NCBI GenBank assembly: GCA_030407085.1
Contig: CM059587.1
Location: forward strand, 107,617,501-107,681,500
Length of the DNA stretch: 64,000 bases
Source of the DNA: Trichopria drosophilae
Taxonomy: Eukaryota > Arthropoda > Insecta > Hymenoptera > Diapriidae
Direction of reading: 5' to 3'
Shown here: piece after piece, positions 45,788 to 60,062 of the stretch
How positions within the stretch are numbered: the first letter of the stretch is position 1
How the letters are laid out: each line of letters starts with the position of its first letter
Made by a program: the position numbers and the translations under genes
Notes under the pieces: generated by a model
What the model was told of the DNA's origin: nothing
Seen by the model: only the letters and a program-made list of their open reading frames with translations
Databases searched by the model: none

Positions 45788-48700
45788 TTAATCAAATCTA
45801 AGAGATTACGATACATTTATACAATACACACATTTACATAAGCACAGTGTAACCTGTATTTCAGCAATATCTTTAAGAATAGCTACTTGTCTCATTTTAA
45901 TCGTTAGTACGAATTGTTAGTGAGTAGAATGAAGTTTGTCGTGTCTTCCGTAAAAAAGTTTTGACGGCGTTTGTTCCAAGCTCAGTTCAAGGTTGCGTAT
46001 CTTTATTTACACGAGTACTGCGTATAGTGTAGGTGATAGGCATAGTTTTTAGATGATAGGTCCCTCTAGGAGGCGTTTAAGTCCTGGTGGCAACATGTAA
46101 TTCATACAGTTGATTTGGTGCCTGTACTCCCCTTAAAACTTTTTTAATCTTGGGACATACTATGAAAGAGTCATTTCAAATCTGATAAGATTGGGAGCGG
46201 CACAAATTGTCACAGTTTTTAATGTCAATAATTTTGATAGAAAGGGTTAAAATAGATTGTTTGACGTATCATACTGCAATTTTGAGTATGCTCTTTCCAA
46301 ATCTAACCTTCTTATTTACATGAATTATACTGATATATTTTATGGGTATAAGAACCGTAGAAGTCTACTTCAAGCCAAGGTTTTTGTGTTAACATCTCGC
46401 TCTGTAAATTTAAAACTATGTTCAAAAGAGAGTTAACAGTTTCAACCTCATAAAATAGATTCAACAAACCACTTGACGACTAATAACCTCAAAACGGAAA
46501 ATCGAAAAACGGCTATAAAATTATATAAAAGAAATAAAATGTAAACAAACAATATGTGAATAAACAAAATACAATGGCATGAATCATTCACATTTGGAGT
46601 TAAAATTTGATACCAGGATAGTTTAAAACAAAACTTGTAATCAGGCCCAAAATAACAATATAAAATTATGTTTCAATTTTAATATAAATTTCATAATCGA
46701 AATAATGGTACTTTTTTTAGCAGAATAAAATCACTGTAACGAAACCTAGTTAAGCATAACAGATCTCTAAATAACATGGTTATACAATTTCGAAATTTGC
46801 AGAAATCTCGAATCATAAAATAAAATTATATACAATTTATTATATACAATTTTTCAGCGGTACGAACATCCTCCAGAATTTAAATTATTCGACAGGTATG
46901 GACTACGTTCATTAACAATTTGTATAACTAAAATACAGTCAACGAAGCAAAAAATCGCTTGAAATGCTCATACCTGAATAATCTCATGCTTCTCATCCTC
47001 ATGAAGAATTAGGTCATAATAACACGCGTAATCCTCATTTCATCATCCCGATACGCCCTCCTAAAAAAAAGACGTAATTCGCAAGCATACAATTATTTTG
47101 ATATCAATTCAAAATTCTTGACACGCACATCGACCTGAATGTGCATCGAAATTGGCGTAGCATGCATAATGTAACCTACGACAAAAATCGATCGCTCGAT
47201 TTCACTCCATGACGAGGGCAGGACGTTAACCTTCGCCTCATCGACGAATCGAATCGAAACCCTCGGCCCAAATCGAAAGGGTTGCAACGTGCAAATTTTC
47301 CCCTGGCTTTTCGACGGTGATCCCCTTTCTTTCGTCAGGTTGCGTACGATACATCGTAGAATAATAAAAAAAATCGGAGAGAATCAATCGATCGAAATGA
47401 CTGAAAGCCAACTATAGCACCGTTGAACCGCGACCATAATCATCGGTCGAAGGGTTACCGAAATATGCATCGGAGGAGCGACGGAGACAGAAGGTACCAA
47501 TGTCGACAAAGAAGTGCTCAGGTAGCATTTTTTTCGGGGATTGGCCTTTCTTGACTAACAATTGCAAATATCGAAAGGGTTGGTCTAGAAAAAAGAACTC
47601 TAAGAAACAACAAGCAAGAGTGAAAGGTTATATTCGAGAGATTAAATATATTGAGAATAGGAGTAAATGACACGCCACAAGAAGAAAGCAAGTTCAAATA
47701 AGAGCAAGGCGATCAGCGTCTACATGAAAATAGAATGAAACAAAAGCGAATCAACAATAAATGACAATTTTTCTTGAACAAGTGATTTATTTAATGTAGT
47801 AAAAAGTTAGAATGTAGAAAACTTCTAATTACTGAAGCTGAGATTTGGCGCTCAACGAGGGTTCGATAATTTCAATCGATACTTCAATGTACTTTCTGCC
47901 TTCAAAATACAAATTGTAAAAAAAATATCCTTCGTTTTATGTATCTGTATCAAAATAAAAGCAACACATGCAGAATCATTGAAAGGAAAGATAAAATTGA
48001 ATGAAATCCGAACAATTCGATTTCTGATCCGTACGTCGGATTGTCGGAGTAAAAAAATTTCTTACCTGACGAGGAATCATCATTCGGGATCGCGTAACGT
48101 ACGCCAATCACGATTTTTATTTCTCCGAAAGGAAGACCTACTTTGAATTGAATTAACAGATCATTTGAAATTAAAATAGCATTCTACCGGGGCACCTTTC
48201 GTACCAATAAATTTATTCCAATCGTTCCAGGCTGCCCAAAAAAAGTATCGATAGCATTAGGAACGTTGCATGAGTAATCATTTCGGCAGTTGGAAGGAAA
48301 TCTTCTATTATTTCCAGAAATATTGCATTTGGTAAAACGTGCATTCAAGACTTTGATAAAATATTTGTTAAATGAAAAATATAATCTCAAATGTTCACGA
48401 TAACATCAGATAACAGTGAATTTGAAGTGGCTGGTAAGAGGTAATTACGAACAAGTGTGATGAACGATAGTAATTTTGCTTGAGTGCAAGAAGTACATGA
48501 CGTGTAGTGCAACGTCGGGTCGCTGTGACCATAGCGATCGATTAGTGCTGTTAATTAATTAGACGATCACGCTACGTCGCGTTTGGAGGTTTCATAATTA
48601 GTGGCAACATTAACAAAACTTACACCGTCCTTCCTTATCTATTCCCACAAATAAATATGCATGGAATTGGACCATATTTATAAATTTAGTAAACATCTGG

Positions 48701-51700
48701 TAAAATATTTAGTATCGTATGAAAACGGCAAAACACAGAACTACTTTGACAAAAGGGTGCAGGTTTGATTTCGATATTTTATTATTATTCTTTCGAAAAT
48801 TGCGTCGGTCATAATGACAATTAGATCAAAAACTGTTCAGAGGTTCGTTAGACGTTTCATTTCTTCATTCGCCAGATTGCGATCATGCGTACCCAGTCAA
48901 TTAAGCCAATAACAATAAGTTTGATCAAAGCAGAGTAGCGGTTCCAGAACGTATCTGGTATACGTGCGATTCGCCATTAGTGTGATAATGGGAGACTCGT
49001 CTTCTTTGGTGCCAATCGTGACTTAGCATTATAATTGTTCATCAGTCGATATTGGTACTTCCAGGTGGTCCTGCCGAGCTATACTTGAGAAGGAACAGAA
49101 TTTATCGCCTCTTCTTTTTGACACCTCGTTCATTCTCTTGATACTCCCCTCTTCTGCTTCTATATGGAGTGTCAACATTTCTTAAATTTTTCCATTTATT
49201 TTCAACCTCGAATGATTTGTAAGATTCAGATATTTTTTTAATATCTTTTTGTTTCTATCCAATTATTAATCGATCCGTTCGACAATCAGCTTGAATCTAC
49301 GTAGAAAACCTTTCGCCAGAAAAAGTGAGACATCGCTTAACAGATGTGCAAAGCAACGCAGATGAAACGATACGTAAAAAAACGAAATATAGAACTTCAT
49401 CGAACATGAGGAATTGCGTTTTGTATGAAGCAACGAGCATCGAATTTGATTACGGCTTCTGAAGATGCCGATGGCTCAGCGGTTGCCAGATGAGTGACGC
49501 AGCAACAATCATTGTCAATCGTTTATTAAGTCCCAGTGGGTGTCGACCGTAGGCCACCGGTGTTCGGTCACCTTTTATGCCTCGTGCACCTCCGGAATTC
49601 CAACTGTTTCACTATATGGACTGCACATATGCAACCACAATATATGCGTGCGGTGGTCTCCCGTATGGACCGAGTACAAAAGGTCCAAAGATTGGCAAAG
49701 AATGAGAAGCTCCTCTTTCCGTGGAGTCGTGACACTTAAGTTTCATAAAAAAGAATTAAGTAACTACATTTGGAACCTAATTCGAAATTGATTTGTATTC
49801 AATATCAACAAATAATCGAGTCATCATAATATCCTTTGATATAGGATATTAGATGTTCACGACACCCATATGTCACTTAGATCAATTGAAGGACCTGGAG
49901 GTGCTGAAATGGGAGTGTTGGAAATAAAAAAATAATTCATTCTAATGTCAATACCGTGAATCTAAAATAGAGCATGTGTGATATTGCTCTAGCAGTGCAG
50001 AAGCAAAAATGCGCATTGACCTTACAGTTTTCCATGATGTTGGTAACAATGAACAAGAAAACCGAATTTGGTGAATTTCCTTGTAATATCAAATTTCAAG
50101 CGCTACCAAGCTACCCATAATTTTTTCGCCCCACATCGACATAGATCCCATCGATTTTCTTGCAACATGTCGCTGTAAAGATCGCTATTTTTCTCGTTTA
50201 TCAGAAAATCACGTCTATTCCATGTCTCGCAAGAAAAACACCCGGGCATTGACGCGTCGTACAAAAGCTACAAAGAAAGACGTGTGAATCAGCGGTAATG
50301 GGAATAATGCAAAACTGCCCTGAGTTTGGGACAAAGCATAGGAAGGCGAGAGGGAAATAGCGACCGATCGTGAGGAGAATGCTCTTTGGGGCTATCGAAA
50401 AGCAATCGTTAATCCCGTTTCCTTGTTGTCCGCGATCTTTTGTGGTCCTCGTATGCCGAATGTCGTATGCACGAAATAACCCTCAAGATTCAATTTCGTC
50501 GCAGGTTGTAGAAATTTAGGCCGATATTGATATTTTTTCAGCAGCTTTGGAAAAAATGACCGTTATCTGACTCGAACTAGATCTAAATCGCGATTTGCTT
50601 GCTTAGTATGTTCAAAAATAGATCCGACTACAGATCGGTAAAGATGTAATCTAACTTGAACCATTTGAATTTTCAATCATGAAGTTTTTTTGGATATTTC
50701 AAACTCCGTCATTTAAATTTTGGAAGTGTGTGCCCAATTGTAATAAAATCTTCGTTTATTATTTTGATTAGTTGGTTCTCTGGATTAGCTCAACGAAATA
50801 TACAATACACGTTTTTCCATCAATCTTAAAATATTTAACACTTTTTATAAAGAGTTCTTAAAGATGCTTTTTGCTGTTTGATGTCTTCGTTTGTATTCAA
50901 AGCGGCATCTTTAACGGAGTGTACAAGATATAGCTTTTTTTAAAGTAATGTACTTCCAGCCCTTTGAGACGTTTTTATTTATTGATGATTATTTTCAATA
51001 ACTATCAGATGTTACGTACAATTTGTACATTTTTAACAGTAATTATAATGTATTAATTGCCTAACAACTCTTGATTACATTAGTAGTTTATTGTCATACT
51101 TTAAATTTAATATTATTCTAAATTAATTTCTATTTTATGCAAACGAAAATTGCATTTTAGCGACTCCAAACGTTTAAATAATGTTGGTCACTGTTTGTGA
51201 AATGGTTGTATTTTTAAAGAAAATATCAAAATGTGATTACTTTATACAAATGAAGATATGTAACGTTTTTACACTGAAAAAAGTGTATTTTTTCTTGACA
51301 TAGAAAGAAGTTGAATTATTCAAAGGTTTTGGGGTCATTGATTACAAATCTTATCTCAAGTTTCAAATATTTAACTCATTAAATCCAGGAAATTCACTAT
51401 TCATGGCTGCGACATATTGTTTGTAGTGAAAAATTGAAATAAACATTCCTAACAGACATATTCCACTGTTGAGCATGCTTTTTCGATGGATCAATTAAAA
51501 ATTTGTTAGTGTTGTCCCAACTAAACCTAACCTCTTCAAAACGACACTATAATTCACGTAAAACTATCAACGAACGAAAACGTCAATACTTCGTTCATCG
51601 ATCTCCCGCTTAAACATTATTGTATAATTGTTTTTAATTTTGAAAATCTAACCTCAAATTCGTGATGATAAATTTCATATATTCTATTGCACTTTTATTT

Positions 51701-51965
51701 GTGATTTCTCATGAATCAAGCAACATTATTAAAATAAAAAAGAATCACAAAACAATTTGTTATTGAAAACGCACTATACTGGCGCTAGGAACTATTAAAA
51801 TGTAATTCTACTACAATCAAAATACCACCCTCATGAATTATTGTGGAATACGGATGCTCGTAATTTTTTAAATTGAATAATTTACCTAGAGAAACATGTG
51901 TTGAACACCAATTGAAAATTGTGCATTTCCGGACTTCATGGGTTAAAATGTCATTAGCCCACGGG
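45788..51965. other. Gene-poor AT-rich stretch
   Basis: No supported gene. A TACACTGAAAAAAGTGTATT palindrome near 51270-51290 resembles the end of a CACTGA-type MITE, but no matching second end was found. Less AT-biased sequence at about 47090-47540 and 49440-49740 codes for nothing recognisable. Confidence 0.4.
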
Positions 51966-52080
51966 TCTAAACTAACCAAACCACTAACCTAATCTAAACA
52001 AACCTAACCTAACATAAACTAACCTAAACTAATCTAATCTAAACTGAACTAACCTAAACTAACCTAAAGGTTGAAATTAA
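51966..52080. repeat. CCTAA-like degenerate repeat, left block
   Basis: About fifteen units of the type AACCTAA/AATCTAA/AAACTAACCT follow each other. They are degenerate versions of the insect telomeric unit CCTAA (TTAGG on the other strand). Interstitial patches of this kind are frequent in insect genomes. The array resumes at 52404-52450 after the MITE. Confidence 0.6.
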
Positions 52081-52105
52081 TTTCCGTACAAACTAATTTA
52101 AACTA

Positions 52106-52403
52106 CAGTAGTTCCTATTTAGGCGGCCGCTCGCTTAATTCATTTTACTTCTATAACCCCACTAAGGCACGTTTTTTCTACTCCAACGCTCCAAGTTTGC
52201 CTTCGCGCATGCGCATATATTTGTAGTCGCGTAAAGGGTCTAGCTATGTTAAATAAGTTTGTATCATATTATATTATATGTATCATCTAATTCTGATTGG
52301 CCAAAGAGGTCTTTGGGTGGGGAGAGGAACGCAGGAGAAATTGTGAATTTGGATAAGTAATATTCGTGAATTGGGACGAAATGAATTAGGACAGGGACTA
52401 CTG
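52106..52403. mobile_element. 298-bp pogo/Tigger-like MITE
   Basis: The ends CAGTAGTTCCTATTTAGG (52106) and, in reverse complement, CAGTAGTCCCTGTCCTAATT (from 52403) form terminal inverted repeats. They are flanked by TA on both sides (52104-52105 and 52404-52405). CAGTAGTCCCT-type ends with a TA target are typical of pogo/Tigger non-autonomous elements. The interior has no transposase frame. It sits inside a CCTAA-like array and splits it. Confidence 0.8.
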
Positions 52404-52450
52404 TAATCTAAACAAACCTAACCTGACCAAACCTTCCCTAAATTAATCGT
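52404..52450. repeat. CCTAA-like degenerate repeat, right block
   Basis: ATCTAAACAAACCTAACCTG and following units continue the array that ends near 52080, on the far side of the MITE. Confidence 0.5.
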
Positions 52451-54399
52451 AGGTTAATTTACAAAATAATACGTTAATTTAATTGTGGTATTACATTACA
52501 ATCACTTTTTAAAACAGTACAACTTTGAATCCTGTAATACATGTGTGACAAATGTAAAAGTTTAAGTATTTTAAATTTTCTGACCGCGGATATTAAGTCT
52601 TGTTACCAATGTTGACGACGACATATGACTATGAGAATGTAAAGAAATTCGAACAGTGCAAACACTCTTTCATTTCCATATCCTGAATTTCGATGAACAT
52701 TTGACAACGCGAATCCATGTTCATACCAGTAATTTTTAGCGGTGCTATATTCGAATTAAAAAAATCACTGGAGCATCATTTATAGTCGAATTATTTTCCA
52801 ATTTTGGATGAAGACGCTGCTCCACAAACAAATTAAAAATAAAACATAACTTGCAATGATCACACTTTTCGTTTTAAACAAACAGAACCTCCTTTTTTCA
52901 AGGGTAGAGTGAAGACATGGTATGTTACGAATTTATGTGTAAATACATTGTATTTAACTAAAAAAAAAAAAAATAGTACAAAATTGTTATTAATATATGT
53001 AACATATTTCTCATCTGATTTTCAATGGAATATGAAAAACATTTTATTACAATTAAAAATGAGAAATGAATCAGTCGAAAAATCTGAAAACTTTTATGGA
53101 AATGTGAAAAACATTTATGTAATTTCAAATGTGAAGGCTTGCATGACGCATTTAATGAAAGTGATTCAACGGTAAGAGCTATTGACGTTATCTCAATGCC
53201 GCAGATTGAAGGGTCCACAGTGCACAATAGGTATAAACCGCGCAAAATAAATACATATATATATTACGCAGGAAAGACTCGATCCCATTCAATTTCATAT
53301 CGTTTTTGTCATTACATATTCGCTAATAAATGTATGAACAGAACATAATGTAATTGTTTACAGTATTTGCATAAAAAATTAATTCGTATCATTGCACCGA
53401 GTTTTCATTCATTAATATTCTGTAGCAATATTATTCACATGGTAACGTAAATTAATAACAAAAAATTAGCAGAAAGAATAAAATGGTGGAAGGTACTTTA
53501 TAGTAAATTTTTTTTTTAATTACTTGTATTGAGATTTCACATTTTATGTAGTGAATTCTCATTCTTAATAATTGAAATTTAATTCTTTTTTGGTCGGAAA
53601 CCAATTCTGTCTGGCCTGATAATCACTCTCAAAATGGCTAAATTACCATTTCATAAAAAGCAGATTTTCATTCCAATAAATTTAGAGAGTACGGTGCGAC
53701 TTACTTTGCCGATTAGGTAGCAATTTTGACTAAAAACCGTAAATAAGAAAGTACTGAATCAATTTTTCAAAATTCGGGTGATTCTAATTACTACAGACTA
53801 TATCCTAAAAAATACTAAAAAAATTAATTTAGCACTGCCCGAGAATTTTCGAAAATACATGATTTTTTTTGCTTATTTCCAAAAATAAATCGTAATCTCA
53901 TTATAAAACAATAATAAAAACATGTAAACTTTAAGTGATTTTACTTTAAGACATTTTAGAGATTTCTTATTTGGAATCATACATTTGGACATCCTCAGGA
54001 ACTGATCAGGACATCTCGAGACGGATTGTGTTGTGTTGGGCAAGGAGTCACAAATACGTGAGCACATTATACATATATGTAACTCAATTGCAAAACTTCG
54101 GCCATCCTAGGCTGATCCGAAAGTGATCTCGAAAAGTGTACCGAAAGGTACTAATCTATAATGTTGAATTATCTTAATCCAGATCCTAGCGATATCTTAG
54201 CGTGATTACGAGATATTAAACATTATTTTATAGTACCTCTACTCAATTCTTTAAACTATGAATATCAATACAAGCTGCACTCGTGAAAAAGCGATAACAC
54301 TCTCGAAAATAGCTACTTAGTACTATACAATTATCTATTTCCTTTTAAGGAATGGAATATTAAAATTCAGGCTGATCTCAGTCCGCAGAATCGAGATAC

Positions 54400-54920
54400 T
54401 CGTTGCACGATTCAATTTCGCGATCGAACAATGCTAAGGAGACTGGGAGACGACGGAAGCGCGCAGTACTTCCTATCGCAAGCGTCAAGGCAAATCGGTA
54501 ATCCATTTACGTGTGCGCAAGATAACATTGACGTCGAGGCGTACATCCGACAACGTCATCGGCCGGCTTCTTTTATCCGGCACTGGCCGATCCAATCGGC
54601 CAATATAGTAGACCGGAGAGCGAGCATAGTGCTACTGTGCCTGGTTTAAATTAACTAGGTCCTTGTAGAACTCGAACAGTCACGTGCCCGACCCCTTTTG
54701 CCCCAACCCCCCTCAAGTCGCCAGTACGATCGATCCCTTTTCCGTGTTTCGCCTCCTCATTCCCTCGCGCTCCTCAAGGGATGAATCACTTTCGAATGGT
54801 ATTAGTCGGGCGCTCCTGATTCGCGTAAAAGCCCTCGCCAAAATAAACCACTTTTTTATCATCCACTCACATTTATTGCAATTTACGTCCGCAGAATTCG
54901 TTTTCCCGATTTAAACAATA
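54400..54920. other. CpG-bearing block, candidate conserved non-coding element
   Basis: The block is less AT-biased than its flanks and dense in CpG. It contains motif-like words: AAGATAACATTGACGTCG (GATA-type core next to a TGACGTC cAMP-response-type site), CATTTATTGCAATTTACG, and just downstream TGATTAATGC. Two frames of 72 and 76 codons cross it without recognisable domains. A regulatory role is inferred from composition and motif density only. Confidence 0.3.
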
Positions 54921-57059
54921 AGATGCTTGATGGGCAGACAGGCACGTAAACAAGCGCCATTTGATTAATGCATTCCCATAATAGGGTGCGGAGTGCAAAT
55001 GGGAATTCGTAAGTTTAAAAGCAGGTTCTCCCTACTAATTCGGAAGGAAACTTAATTTCGATAAAAGTTTTAATCAATAGTGTTTTAGGATGAATTGCGT
55101 AGCAATGGACCTGAACTATTTATTGTCATGTTCAAGCTTGTGCTAACTTAATTTGCTGTCAGTTGTTGGTCAGCTGTTAAAGTCACCTTTTGACAAATTT
55201 TTGAATTGACAACGCTGAGTATTTGTACCAACGTAACATCAGAAATTAATTGGAAACCAGTCCATTAATATTTTGAGATATCCTGCGAGATGGGGATTTC
55301 AACATCGAAGTTGAACTTCTAGAACTGGAATAGTTTACCATTTCAATCCGTCAGTGAGAATACTGTGCTTAAATAACTTTATAAAATCATGAAACTTTAA
55401 TTGCTTTATATATCGTTGCTTTATATATCGTCAAATTGAAGAAGGTCATGCATTGTACAGCTTAAACATTTCCTGTGTATGCGAGGAATAAACGCTTTCT
55501 TATGAGGTACAGTTTTTATACACTGTTTCCAAATTTTTAGTGGTTTATTGTTGATTCCCTAACATCATAGTTTTTTCGTCGTACAGGTTTCACAACCTTG
55601 CCCAATTTTTTTATTTATGAAAATAAGAATTCTTCATCATTACCAATTAAAATTTTTAATTTGCAAATTATATTTGGGTAATTTCCAAATTACAATTCGA
55701 AAAACTCACACATATTTCTTTTAGACAAATATATTCATTGTCAAATATCAGTCTGCATTTTTTAATTTCACTTTCTTTTGCAACATGGCATTGCATTCCG
55801 TTCTACGAGCGGATACTGCAAGGTATGAGATTTTGTTCGTAGACCGCACTGCGCGAGATGAGTAATAGGAGAAAGGCATCCACGTATATGAGCATCCAGA
55901 CGTACAACGGGAGGCCAGGTCCAGGTGTACTGGCGTGAATGGAACCGCGGCTAATTTACATACCGAATCTGCTGTGCCTGAGCAAGAACCTGCGCTATTG
56001 CCAAGCTCGCCTATTGTTCGCGAGAGACATTGTGGCCATGTATGACGTCACTGATAAGGATGTACTTGTATGTGATAAGCGAACGATGTTGTCGAACAGT
56101 AATAATATTAAGTTGTCGAACAGTAATAGTTGGAAGAATTATAATTTTTTTAATAATCGTAAAATGGAATAGAAAATTTGTTTTGTGAGAATTGTTCCGC
56201 ATGTAGGCTGACATTCCATATAACGTTAGAGATGAAACGTCAAAAAAACTTGACGAAATTAAGAATATCCTCTGATGTGGAAGAATGGATCTCTAACTCC
56301 CAATTCGTCGACGTAGCTTCGAGCTCAATTAAGTGGCACACTAGCGGCAACACAATGACACCGAGAGCTCCTCAAAAAGCCGCGCGATATCGCGGATCGA
56401 AGGGTGGCGAAAATCCGGACAACGGGGGAGAAAGAAAAAAAAGCGGAAATTGCACTCGAACTCCGCCTGAAAGTGAGCCAAGGGCCGCTGATTCGACGAC
56501 AATAAAGAGCAGAGAAAAATAGCTAACCACAGTAAAAAATAGAGGGAGAAAGACACTCCCGCGCCGATTCCGACGTCTCGGAATTCCGCGCATTGACTGC
56601 GAAATGCTGCTTGTAAGCTGGAATCGAACGACTCGGATAAAATGTGAAACGATTCAACGGAGCGAGCGATTCAAACGACATTAGCGAATCGTTTGAGCAA
56701 AAAGGGAGACAAGTGCTTGAATTTTCCTCGATGAGCCTATCGGCTGCCAGAAGGGACAAATATTTTGATGTATTACGAAACGATTCGTTCCGTAAAAATT
56801 ACTTCCACGGAGTTATTGATGATTTTTACCCTACTTCACTAATGCGTTATGGTCTAATCCGTTGCGATGCTGCCACGACAATCTGATTAGACAGCTTATA
56901 GTTCAGAAATTCGCTAGGCGACTCAACTTGGATATTCATAGGAATGCATGTAGGTTCTGGTGACATCCTCCAGCTAAATATTGCTGAATAGACATATCTG
57001 AATGATGTCTAATTTGATCATTTCGGATTCCCTCACTACATCTTGTTACTGGAGGTGCA

Positions 57060-57930
57060 AACATGTGGACAGTCGTTCCTGCATTTTGTCATAACATGGA
57101 CATATGGTTTGGATATAGTGGATGATTCTACCGATGGGCTGGGGAATTCTACGCAACTGTAGGAGGTCATCTGAACCAGCGTAATCTACAACTAGAAATC
57201 TTAACGATATAAACTTTAGTATTCATTCTTTGCGTTATGAGCTTTTTCCAGATAAATAGGAATTTCCAAAGTAGAGTTGGTGAGCGATCATTTGAATGCA
57301 TCATCAACAAATTTCTTAATATTGTATTTGGCATGCTATTGGCCACATCAATTGAATGGAGTCATCTTAGTTGTGTTAATTAAGCTCCAGACTAATCTTT
57401 CTATTGGGAATTTGGAGCATAATCCAGTTTCTTGTGACGTCAGAATGATGACAAGGTCTCAAACCAACTTAGATATGCTTAGAAACCTTTATTGGTGGCT
57501 CTTTCAGTAAATGATTACACGGTAAACATACTGGAATGTTTAACTATTTACATGTTTAAATAAAGGTAGGAATAAGAAGGTAAAAAACATGAACGTCCAG
57601 AACTAAGTCCTAAAACTATTCGTTTCATCAATACGTGGATCGTATTTTAAGCAGTTTGTTGTAACATGGATATATGACCTGAACTTACGAGACATATCCA
57701 ACGATATTTTAACGGACTCCAAAGAACATTCTTTTTTCATCTAAATGTTCAGGAAATATCCAGTTGATAACACATAACCAGTCCTTTCATGTTATATAAA
57801 AATGTAAAAAATAGAGGTTGCTAGATATAACACCAATATGTCTACCTACTTGAAACGTTATTACATTTGGCATGTTATTGAACACAGAAATTGAATGGAC
57901 CCATCTCATCAAATGAGGTAATTAAGATCA
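57060..57930. repeat. Degenerate direct duplication, ~540-570 bp offset
   Basis: ATTTGGCATGCTATTGG...AATTGAATGGAGTCATCT at about 57327 resembles ATTTGGCATGTTATTGA...AATTGAATGGACCCATCT at about 57868. Upstream, TAACATGGACATATGG (about 57092) resembles TAACATGGATATATGA (about 57662). The matching order supports an old segmental tandem duplication or two copies of one repeat. Confidence 0.4.
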
Positions 57931-60062
57931 AGCACTCTAAAAGGCTTTGCTGTAGCGAATTGTAATCAGCACGACCACGTTCCATAGGGCTTCGCGTTTT
58001 TTTCCCATCGTGAATCCCGGCTCTCACAGGACCCATCCATAATGCGCCTCCGCGACGAATCGACACGCCCCACGCATGATACAACAACATCCGGCGTCAT
58101 TCTTACGTATCGCAAGAGGCAGCCATCGTTCCTCAACGATCAATTTCCGAATGTGATACTAATCTTGCTAATAGCCGACTCATTCCTCGCAGTTCCTCAT
58201 TCTCCTTTTTCGGTTATGAAAAACAAGACAAGTTCTAAAATGTTTGACATATACCTACAAGTCATCTGTTGGTGTGAATATCGATGTCCTTTTTTTTGTA
58301 TAATAAAAAAATGGAGACTTTTATATTTTCTGGTGTGACATCCAGTTGCTCTTGGTTCAGATCAGTTATCGTTAGAGACGCGTGTGAAAAACCACCAGTC
58401 TTTTTTTCTGAAATATTGTCAGACGTATTTCCTACGTGGAACTCGTGGCAAATTGTTTGCGAAGTAATTATTTTGAGTAGCAGGTGCCTCGTGGCGTTAG
58501 CTATCGCTGCTCGGATGTTTATACAAGACAATCCTTGCCCTAGACGGTGCGTTGCTATGCAAACACAGGCACCCAAAACTCCCTTGCCTTCTCCCGATCC
58601 CCGTAAAAACACAATCACTGCCACGCGTACGCTATTTCTGACGCGTTTCAACTGTTCTTGGACTGTATTCTATCACAGCGTGAAAAGACTCTTTTTAATG
58701 ATTATCTTATAAAATAAGGGAATTTAATGACTAAGTTGGTAATCTTCGTGAAAATGAAAGTATTACTAATTTCATAAATAAAGTTTGTACTTTAATAATT
58801 GAATTGTTTTGCGATTCAATGAAATTTCTTATTACGAATACTCTCATTACATTAAGTTAATTTTCAGGTTTAAATCGTCGTTAATTAGACTAAAGATTTT
58901 AAATCAACTTCTTACATTTCATACATTTTTTGGTTAAAAAACATGGTTGAAAATGTTCGAAACACGTTTTTGTATAGAGAGGAGTAAGTCCCTCACAAAA
59001 ATTAATTAATTTATATCTTTCGTTTGACTTTTCACATCCTCGTATTTTTTTATTAGGATTTTAGACAAAAATATTTTCATTTTATCTACAACCGAACATA
59101 TCGAATTTTGAAAATCACAACAGCAAAAAGTACAGAAGCCGGACAATAAAACCCCGGTTATATACCTAACTTGAAAACAGTTCTGTAATTTTCTAAATTA
59201 AAGTATGATAATCATTACTTTAATAAATATATAACAACAAATCAGATTTGTAAGCATACTATTGTTATAAATAAAGAATTCAAGTTCTTTGTAATAAATG
59301 CAATTCCGACTAAACTAAAAGAGAATAATTTGTTTAAAAATCTTTTCGAGGTTTTTCGAGTCGCTGATTACGGTCAGTTTTTGGTGGTTCAAAATGGTGG
59401 ATCTAATATACCTGCCAAAAATGAAAAAATCGTTTGAACTTACTTGAAACATGATTTATTGTTTTTGTTGGGACGCTGATTACAGATAATCATTTGTATT
59501 TATTATTGTTCATATTCGGTAAAAAAATTCATGAATTACACATTTAAAGTTGAGAAATATTTTTATTTTATTACGTTTCACATTTTCACAGTTTAAATTA
59601 GCCATTTTTAATTTTAAACACCTAAAAGCAGATGTGTAATAAACGGCATCGATAAACATGCAAACTCGATGAAGTAACATTTACATTTTTATCATCTATC
59701 TTGGATCTGCCATTTTGTATTTTCCAATATCACCGGTCAGATTCTTAACCAGTAACTACAAAAACCTCCAAATCATAAATTTCAAAGGATTCAAATTATA
59801 TCTCTATTGCAACAAAAAGAATGAAATTTAAATGTAAATGGAGTTCGTTACACAACATAAATTGGAGCCTACTGTGAGAACAATTGGATCAATTGTGATT
59901 TTGATACATTATTTTGTCAAGGATAAACAGTATCGTTCTCTTAGTCGGCATAGAAGATTTAAAAAGAATGGATAATGAATATCTTGAGAAAATTAATTAT
60001 ATTTGAACATACATATATGTACATGCTGGTAACGTGAATTTTTGTAAAAAAAATATTACATA

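Larger units (their letters stand above)
52451..60062. other. Gene-poor stretch with a candidate regulatory block and a degenerate duplication
   Basis: Listed separately: 54400-54920 and 57060-57930. Also seen are a 15-bp tandem pair GCTTTATATATCGTT near 55404-55433 and a 25-bp-period pair containing GTTGTCGAACAGTAATA near 56088-56130. CpG-bearing sequence at 56330-56760 and 57950-58150 codes for no recognisable product. Confidence 0.4.

Noticed and set aside
49465..49560. tRNA-like A-box TGGCTCAGCGGTTGCC
   Set aside because: No cloverleaf can be completed and no good B box follows at the right distance.
50866..50935. Possible microRNA hairpin (TTAAAGATGC ... GCATCTTTAA)
   Set aside because: Only about 10 bp pair well; the loop is long and the stem is much weaker than that at 60063-60137.
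51266..51300. Complete CACTGA-type MITE
   Set aside because: Only one terminus-like palindrome (TACACTGAAAAAAGTGTATT) is present; no second end was found nearby.
56178..56522. 114-codon frame with a basic, Gly/Pro/Ser-rich C-terminal half
   Set aside because: No domain, no splice signals that would extend it, and the composition is explained by the local purine-rich DNA.
58284..58712. 142-codon plus-strand frame
   Set aside because: It resembles no family I know and is matched by an equally long minus-strand frame at 58262-58651.
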